Assembly (NCBI GenBank): GCA_014526335.1 | Contig: JACTAT010000026.1 | Span: forward strand, 691,565-755,564 | Source of the DNA: Chrysaora quinquecirrha | Lineage: Eukaryota > Cnidaria > Scyphozoa > Semaeostomeae > Pelagiidae | Reading direction: 5' to 3' | DNA: 64,000 nt | Part shown: positions 58,101 through 64,000 of the stretch, one piece after another | How positions within the stretch are numbered: the stretch's first letter is position 1 | Layout: every line of letters starts with the position of its first letter | Translations under genes and position numbers: made by a program | Notes under the pieces: generated by a model | What the model was told of the DNA's origin: nothing | Database searches by the model: none | Seen by the model: the letters and a program-made list of their open reading frames with translations, nothing else

Positions 58101-61100
58101 CAAAGTTGTAACTAAATGTGCGACCTGAGGAAACTAGGTCGCAGAACGTTGATTTGGTTGCATCTTTCGGGACATGCTTTGCCCTGTTGAGAACAATGTC
58201 GCAGCGTGAACCAGTTGATTCGCGCTGGCGACGCAACACATTGCATTGTTTTGCCGACACATTGCAAGAGAGGAAAGGAATCTGTGACATTAAATGTTCA
58301 AATATGCTCAGAAACTCAGGAAACAAGATGCAAGCAACTCACAAAAAAGAAAATAACTTATTTAATGCCTCTTAGAGCAGATAAACTGACACTTGAATCC
58401 TTTCTTTCACCTTAACTCCCACTAAACGTGAATTTGAAGCAAGTTTTGCTGCAATGTCTCTCCTGAAACGACTGCAACTCTGGCCTTTGAATGTTGAGAG
58501 GATTCCCTTACTCCCGCCGACCCAGACCTTTTTGAAAATGTCTATTTCTAATGCAAGCAAGTTCTCCTACAAGCCTAACAATGGAAATAAAAACGAATAA
58601 AAACGGATAACCCATGTACAAAATACCTGTAGTAAACTATCCCCCACTAACGCCATTAACAATCGTTTCCCTTTCCTTTCAACAATTCTTGATGCATTCG
58701 TGGCCTTCTTCAGTGAAGTGAAATCGAATACAGCAATATCTGGAGTTCCATTTGGATTTTTAGCCAACTTCAACGTGGATGGTAATTTATAGTTGGTTGC
58801 ATAATGAACTGTGTCCATCGTCAAATCAACTAACTTGTCATGGTCAATATTTTGTTTTTCCAAAAGTCTTGAGGGGTCTGCATAATCCTGCAAATGAGGC
58901 AAATTTGTATTAACTTCTACAGTGATATATGTTACTTTCTGACAAATACAAACTCATTTTCGTTTCCAAACAGAAACTACTATGGTTTAATACCAACACA
59001 AAAAGTCCATTTTAAAGCACACACAGTACAAACAGATTTTACACAAAAATTTAATCGACTGCGAGAAAACATTCGTTCAGCTACACTCTTTTTTTTATAA
59101 GAACAATTTTATAAGAACACGAGCCTGGATTTTGCCAAAATTTTAAGAACAAAAGAGGAACAAGCTGAGGCCGGGCCTTTTCATAAGCCCTGAGAATATC
59201 AACTAAATATGAAAGACGAGAGTCAGACTAAAGGTAAAAAGCAAGCAAATAGTGAACTGGACAAGTATGCTCCATTTTTACACAACCCCATAACCGCCTA
59301 TTACCACTAAAGACATTCACTGACAAAATCTAGATGTCTCAGTAACCAAGGAATAAAGAACAGATTAAGAACATTTCAGGCTCAAAAAAGGCAAAAACTT
59401 AAGAACAGCCAGCCTCAATCAAAATTTCCTGGTTCTTATAAGAAAAAGAGTGTAGCTCATGGTTGAAATTTCATAATTCTGAAGGTCGAGATGTAAATGA
59501 CGGTGCAATTACAAAAAACACAAAACCAGTTTTTGTTTCACACGAAAACAGAAACAATAATAATATAATATAATAATACAATATAAAAGTGAAAAGGGGG
59601 CTGGAAGGCAGAAGCCTATAATACCCTATAACAGATTTACAGTTGAAACACATACTGTGTGTCCTTGTTCGAACAGTCAAAATTTTCCAAACGTGAAAAC
59701 ATCCTTCTTAGCATTGACAACATTAGAAGGTAGTCTGTTCCAATCATTGACGCATCTTTGTGTGTTTAGTGTTTAATGTTAAAACAAAAATGTTCTTGTT
59801 TTGGCACAATGTATATGTTTTATGAAACACTTGCACAAAATCGTTTCAATACCAAACAAAAACATGTAATGTCTAACCCCTTTAGATAAATGCAAACGAA
59901 AACAATAACCTTTTTGTTAAAGAGTTTTGTTTAATTACGTTAGTTTTAATGTCATATGCGAGAAACTTTCACAGAAAGTAAGGCCCTAGCCATACGATCA
60001 AGCATTGTTTGATGGACATCTAAAATTTGTTTGCTAAGGAAATGTTTTACCGTTTGGCCAAATCGCAAAACATTGCTCGTCAAACATTTTTGCTTGTGAC
60101 AGGTAGAAAATGTTGTTGAAGTTTTTCAAAATCATTGCGTAGCAATTATGCTTGTCAAGCAATGTTTTGTGAAGTGGCCAAACGGTCATTGCTTATACAA
60201 AACAATCCTCAAATGTTTGACAAACAGTGCTTGGTCGTTTTGGCAGGGACTTGCAGAAAAGCAGTTGAAAAGAAGTAGGATTTGACAACGTTTTTTAATT
60301 TATGTACAGAGTTGCAACAAGTTATTCACCTTCCTCCAAACCTGAAATTTACATTATCAACCTTCCTCATTTTAGAAGACGACATGAACATGTCATAGAA
60401 ATCTTCCCATATCACGTGTCTGTTTCAGCGCAAGTATGAGAGGCAACAAGGCTTTGATATCAGGGAAGGATTCATAATTGACTAAGCTTTGCTATGTGGT
60501 AGGTACGCGATCCTTTTGAATGGATGGTAGAACGTCTCGAGTGCTAAAAACTAATCAAAGGTTGGCAGCAGCGAATCACTTGGTAATGACTTTCTTACAT
60601 GATGTTCAAATCGCAACGAGATGTTGCCTATCCAAGACATTTTTAGATAAACAGGGCATTTTTGAGGAAACAATCTTCTAGCCGTTTTCAATAAGAATGG
60701 CTCTTATTCTGTCCAATTCAGAATCGACGCGAGTTTTAGAGCGAATCATAAGTGTCCGGTGAACTAGAGTGTTGATGAGGTTAATGTTCGTCCGTTTTAG
60801 ACAAAAGGAATACACTGGTGAGAAATCCAGTAGCAGTGCTTTCAACAACACTTCTATTAATAAAACTTTTTTTGTTTCTGGCCAAAACCTTCCTCCAAAC
60901 CAGGTTTGTAGGTGTGTAGGGTTTTTTGCATCTCTGTTTATGAAACTAGCAATGTGCGACTGTCATAGACGGGCAGGAGATATTTCTCATAGAATCAAAA
61001 AAAAGCAGGATTATTGAAGAGGCAAGACTAGTCGACAGGCTGGGATAAGACAGCCCTTGATGTATCTTGATTTTGAAATCTAAACTGGTTAAAACGCAAA

Positions 61101-62276
61101 CATTTTACCTGTTTCAGAGCTCCTCTTTCCAGTAAACTTGACTTCAGAACAGTCATGACAAAATAGTGAGTCACATCTTTGTAATATACAATATTTTCCA
61201 GACCAACATCAAACTTTTCTCTTAGATCATCAAAAAACTTTGGATTAAACTGATATGCTATTCCACTGATCTCCTCCACACCGGCTTCAGCCATTGTGTT
61301 TTCATTAACAAAATTGCATGTTATGCCAATTGCAAGGGCACCTTGGAAATCAAAACAAAGGTTGATATTAGTAATGGTCAAACGATCAAACATTGCTGGT
61401 CTAACATTTGAGATCTGCTTGTCAAAAACCATTGACTGTTGCTTATTTTCTAACTCTCTCTAGTTCCAGGGACTTTTTTCAACAAAGGGGGCAAATGCAC
61501 CCCTTCCGATATCAATGATATCAAGCTTGTCAAGTATGTCGTGGATTTTTCTAATTGCTTTGCAATCCTGAAGTTTTTTATATTAGTAGGAATGCATTGT
61601 TATATCCTATCTGTTATCTCTGGGAAGTGCGACCTAACCTACGTACCTGGTATCACACCACCAGGGGAATTCATAAATGACCAAGTTTCTTGTATGGTAG
61701 GTAGGCAATCATTTTGAATGGATGGTAGAACGTTCCAAGTGCTAAAAACTAACTGAGGGCTTTTTGGCAGCAGTGAAAACACCCAGTAATGGCCTTTTCA
61801 CAAGGAGTATTTGCTTATCCAATCCAAGCCATTTTTTGGTAAACAGAGTACATTCACAGACCATACTTTCTGTCAGCTGAAACACTTTTTGCAAAAACAA
61901 TCTGATATACAACCTCAAGATAGCCGTTTTCAATTTAAATTGATCTTATTTGGTCTAATTCTGAATAAAGCTGAGTTAAGAGTAAATAAGTGCCTGTTGA
62001 TCAAAAGCTGAGCAATCAAGATAAATAGATAAATAGAGACCTAATTACCTCTCATTTCAATTTGTGGAAAACCTGGCAGTATATCCTTTTTTCCATCAGC
62101 TCCAATGATGACATCAAACTCAAAATTGCTTAGAAAATCTCTTTGTGGGCTGTATAACCCTTTCCAACCTTTGCCATCAACTGGTTCAACCAACTCTTTA
62201 AATTCTGTTGCTGGTATGACTTTAATGCCAAGGATGAGGCATACTTTGAGAAGTATGCTTTGTAATTGCTTTATAC
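52121..62276 (-). CDS. MICAL-type flavin monooxygenase lacking CH and LIM domains
   Basis: MICAL enzymes use FAD and NADPH to oxidise actin methionines and disassemble filaments. Seven exons (62276-62049, 61341-61109, 58887-58627, 57244-56869, 55460-55351, 54754-54527, 52774-52121) join in phase to about 694 residues; the N-terminal FAD-binding part lies beyond 64000. The first four exons are the monooxygenase domain: [118 protein letters not shown]. In known MICALs a CH domain, then LIM, follows. Here exons 5-7 encode about 330 basic, Ser-rich residues (His/Lys-rich [17 protein letters not shown] repeated four times or more) and a stop at 52121. A DFTS motif as in MICAL precedes the domain end. 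Missing domains could reflect lineage loss or alternative splicing. Confidence 0.88.
53256..54500. repeat. Direct repeat pair flanking an inverted-repeat element
   Basis: ATTAGTTGCCAATTGATT through AGTTGCAGTGG, GAGCGCTCTTGCGACCGC and TAGTTGTTGACATTTC occurs at 53256-53400 and again at 54343-54500, same orientation. Between them is the element at 53665-54331. Both lie in the last MICAL-like intron. Confidence 0.75.
53665..54331. mobile_element. TIR element with AGAGTCCCGTCGCCTTGAG ends
   Basis: Terminal inverted repeats of about 28 bp: AGAGTCCCGTCGCCTTGAGT then GGAACG on the left; CGTTCC then ACTCAAGGCGACGGGACTCT on the right. Two inner copies of CCTGAGTGGAACG and CGTTCCACTCAA occur. 667 bp, no transposase. 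Confidence 0.85.
55740..55960 (+). mobile_element. Probable LINE 3' end with (TCTGAAA)n tail
   Basis: Ends GATTGAAAATAAAAAAATC followed by three to four TGAAATC units, a typical non-LTR tail. The upstream part has no open frame. Confidence 0.4.
57300..57600. repeat. Dispersed repeat copy plus (CAATT)n tail
   Basis: Starts TTAGGCCCTGGACAAATAG (a MITE end), then carries the repeat shared with 2170-2640 from GACCTTTTCGACGAAAGG, and finishes in eight CAATT units at 57557-57597. It lies in a MICAL-like intron. Confidence 0.65.
58375..58565 (-). repeat. Dispersed coding-like repeat, copy 3
   Basis: The minus strand encodes [20 protein letters not shown] and [13 protein letters not shown], similar to the copies at 34790 and 38340. 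It lies in a MICAL-like intron and has no family-consistent splice sites. Confidence 0.4.
59084..59452. mobile_element. TA-flanked MITE, AAGAACA word
   Basis: Ends TA-CACTCTTTTTTTTATAAG and CTTATAAGAAAAAGAGTG-TA, inner AAGAACACGAGCCTGG and GAACAAGCTGAGGCCGGG. Sister of 41248-41596 and 25340-25660. Confidence 0.88.
59981..60253. mobile_element. GGCCCTGGCCAAACG-family MITE
   Basis: Left end AAGGCCCTAGCCATACGATC, right end GCTTGGTCGTTTTGGCAGGG. Inner ATTGCTCGTCAAACATTTTTG. A fragment of the same family lies at 61368-61430, beside a MICAL-like exon. Confidence 0.75.
60466..61990. repeat. Direct repeat pair flanking a MICAL-like exon
   Basis: About 300 bp at 60466-60750 recur at 61661-61990 in the same orientation: TTGAATGGATGGTAGAACGT, GTGCTAAAAACTAA, TAGCCGTTTTCAAT and TTCTGAAT(A/C) occur in order in both. 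MICAL-like exon 61341-61109 lies between the copies. Confidence 0.7.
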
Positions 62277-62867
62277 CTGACAGAAAAAGAATCAAAGACT
62301 GTTACTGGCATAATTAAGATACAAAGGTAGAAAAGTCTTTGAGCAGGACAAAATTTCTAAATTGAAAGAAACAGTAAAAAAAATTTTTGGATGTACAGTA
62401 GTTATTTGATTATCCAACCCCCTTTTTTCCAGACTTCATGAGCCAGATTTGCAGAGTATGGGAGTATTCTGCAAGATCTGGGGGTGCAAGAACCCCTTTC
62501 TATTATTCTTTCCTGTTTTAAAGCCTATTTTTCTATTTAACAACTCGGGTTTGCAAATGCTCTACTCTGTGGTGTGACCTTTTGCCAGTTAAAAAACTCC
62601 AACAGAAATGCCCTTTGACAGACTCCTTTTAGACACCTGGGGGAATGAGTGGGGCAGAGAAAACTGTAATACCCCCCTCCTCTTCTCTCACACACTACAG
62701 AATTGACTATTAGATGTCTTATTCCTCCATTCCTCATTCCATGATTCCAAATTCCAATTCCACATTCCATTGCTTTTTTACTTTCATTGTATTTAACCAT
62801 TTTATTTTTCACAGGGTCTTCTAGCTTCTAGAGTTTCTTTATTCTTACTTCTCATGTTGCTGGTACA

Positions 62868-63055
62868 GTGATGTAGTCTGGGGGGGCATGCAGGGTAGTT
62901 GCCCCCCCAATTATTGCCAAGATGGGTTTTGCATGTAAGCTAAATCTGATGTAAAAGTATTCCAGGGTTTGACTTTGGTATTTATTCTAAAACAACACCC
63001 CTATTTTTCCTTTGCCACACCTCAATATTGGATGTCTGGCTACACCATTGGCTAG
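62868..63055. mobile_element. hAT-like MITE with CAGTGATGTAGTC ends
   Basis: Left end CAGTGATGTAGTCTGGGGGG, right end TCTGGCTACACCATTGG, an imperfect mirror, with GTTGCCCCCCCAATTATTG inside. Typical short hAT derivative. Confidence 0.55.
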
Positions 63056-63859
63056 CATGACTTCTCTATTGATCATTTGAACTTTTCAAATGCCTCTCCC
63101 AGCCTTTCATTATTCCACTGGCTTTAGCAAACAGGATTATTGACAAGATAATGATTATTCAATTTCCTTTTGCTTTTTGTACAATTATAAATTTCTATCT
63201 TGTTAAAATTATATGTCTGAGATCCTATTGAATGGTTATTATGAAGTTTAAGATACATTTTAAATCTTAATCTGTATATACTAATATGCAGTTATGCAAA
63301 TCAGGTTGCCCCATTGTGATGGCCCTTTGTTCGATTGTGCACGAAAGGCTCCAGTCCTGGGCTACCTGGAAATGCGATTCTTTTTTTGATCGAAGCCCTT
63401 TCTGCTCAGGTAGTGCATGCCGTATTTTTCTAAATCTTTTGAGAACCATAAGTTGGTAAAAATTTCGATTTTGTCTCGGCCTCGAAAAGTTTCGTTTTCA
63501 ATGGCGGCCATCTATTATGTTCTTTTCACTACAAGAACAGTGCTTCTTTTGTCCTGCGAAAGTTTGTTGTGCTTACTAAAACGCGGAACCACCCAAAACG
63601 ACCCAAAACCAACCAAAATCACGCAAAACGACCCATGATCGAATTAAAACCACCAAACACCACCTAAAATTATTCTAAAATAGTAATTTCCATTATTAAG
63701 GGCCAGAAAACTCTCAAAATACTCAGATTCTAGCAAAATATCATCGCTGTGTAGTAAATTATCTTTTCCCTTTGGGCCAATAACGTGAACAATGCGCTTT
63801 TTACTTATTTCAGATTGAATCTTTGCGTGCAACTCTCAGGGTTTATTCAATCACTTGCG
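63056..63859. other. Probable MICAL-like intron, no firm feature
   Basis: Should be intron upstream of the 62276 exon. A minus-strand frame at 63832-63644 contains EYFESFLALNNG, faintly like the MICAL N-terminal HFESFLQA segment, but the surrounding residues do not fit. A simple CAAAACNACC tract lies at 63590-63640. Confidence 0.3.
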
Positions 63860-64000
63860 GCCTTAAAAGCCTGGATTCCACATAAAATCTTAACTGTCGT
63901 ACGATCATCGCACATTCGTTAGACGTGAGAATTTCTTTTCGCACGATTATCGCACGATTATAAATACAAATTGTGACATTTTTGTCGTAGCAGAGCCTTC
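63860..64000. mobile_element. MITE end, cut by the window edge
   Basis: AAAGCCTGGATTCCACATAA followed by CGTACGATCATCGCACATTC and CGCACGATTATCGCACG resembles the GGGTTTCCAC ends at 27957 and 36739. The other end would lie beyond the window. Confidence 0.35.

Noticed and set aside
63644..63832. MICAL N-terminal exon (EYFESFLALNNG)
   Set aside because: Only seven or eight residues resemble the family; upstream residues and splice sites do not fit.

Overview
This is eukaryotic, almost certainly metazoan, nuclear DNA. Conserved animal genes are split by GT-AG introns, and introns and intergenic space are filled with short inverted-repeat transposons, tRNA-derived SINEs, retroelement scraps and satellites. 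An early-branching animal such as a cnidarian is my best guess from the gene set and repeat style, but no marker here fixes the taxon.

Layout. (1) 1-4163, plus strand: 3' part of a laccase-like multicopper oxidase, all four copper motifs present. (2) 4756-5806, minus strand: the first two coding exons of ALG12, an ER alpha-1,6-mannosyltransferase; the rest of the gene is not found. (3) 6322-7652, plus strand: complete EXOSC1/CSL4, an RNA exosome cap subunit, divergent from ALG12 across about 515 bp. (4) 9741-19763, minus strand: TTK/MPS1 spindle-checkpoint kinase with eight coding exons and two internal peptide-repeat arrays before the kinase domain. (5) 20579-25938, plus strand: POLG2, the accessory subunit of mitochondrial DNA polymerase gamma, divergent from TTK. 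(6) 25.9-30.8 kb: repeat desert with a CAGACA higher-order satellite and nested MITEs. (7) 30835-36550, minus strand: a PUB-domain protein with a very long charged disordered tail, N-terminus not found. (8) 36.6-43.2 kb: repeats and retroelement remnants. (9) 43162-46248, minus strand: 3' part of an unrecognised protein with a C-terminal membrane anchor. (10) 46.2-52.1 kb: repeats. (11) 52121-62276, minus strand: a MICAL-type flavin monooxygenase whose sequence ends in a basic tail with no CH or LIM domain; its N-terminus lies beyond the window.

The genes are not a functional cluster. Two adjacent pairs are divergent (ALG12/EXOSC1 and TTK/POLG2) and could share promoters. Exon boundaries below come from splice signals, reading phase and family similarity. 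Reading phase is consistent across every junction of MICAL-like, EXOSC1, the PUB gene and the membrane gene. In laccase and TTK it works only if one base is missing from the sequence, and POLG2 exon 2 also needs at least one correction, so this sequence probably carries residual single-base deletions.

The most unexplained structure is a set of TA-flanked inverted-repeat elements that share one architecture (TA, CAC, T-run, ATAAG word) but differ in the short word iterated through their interior.
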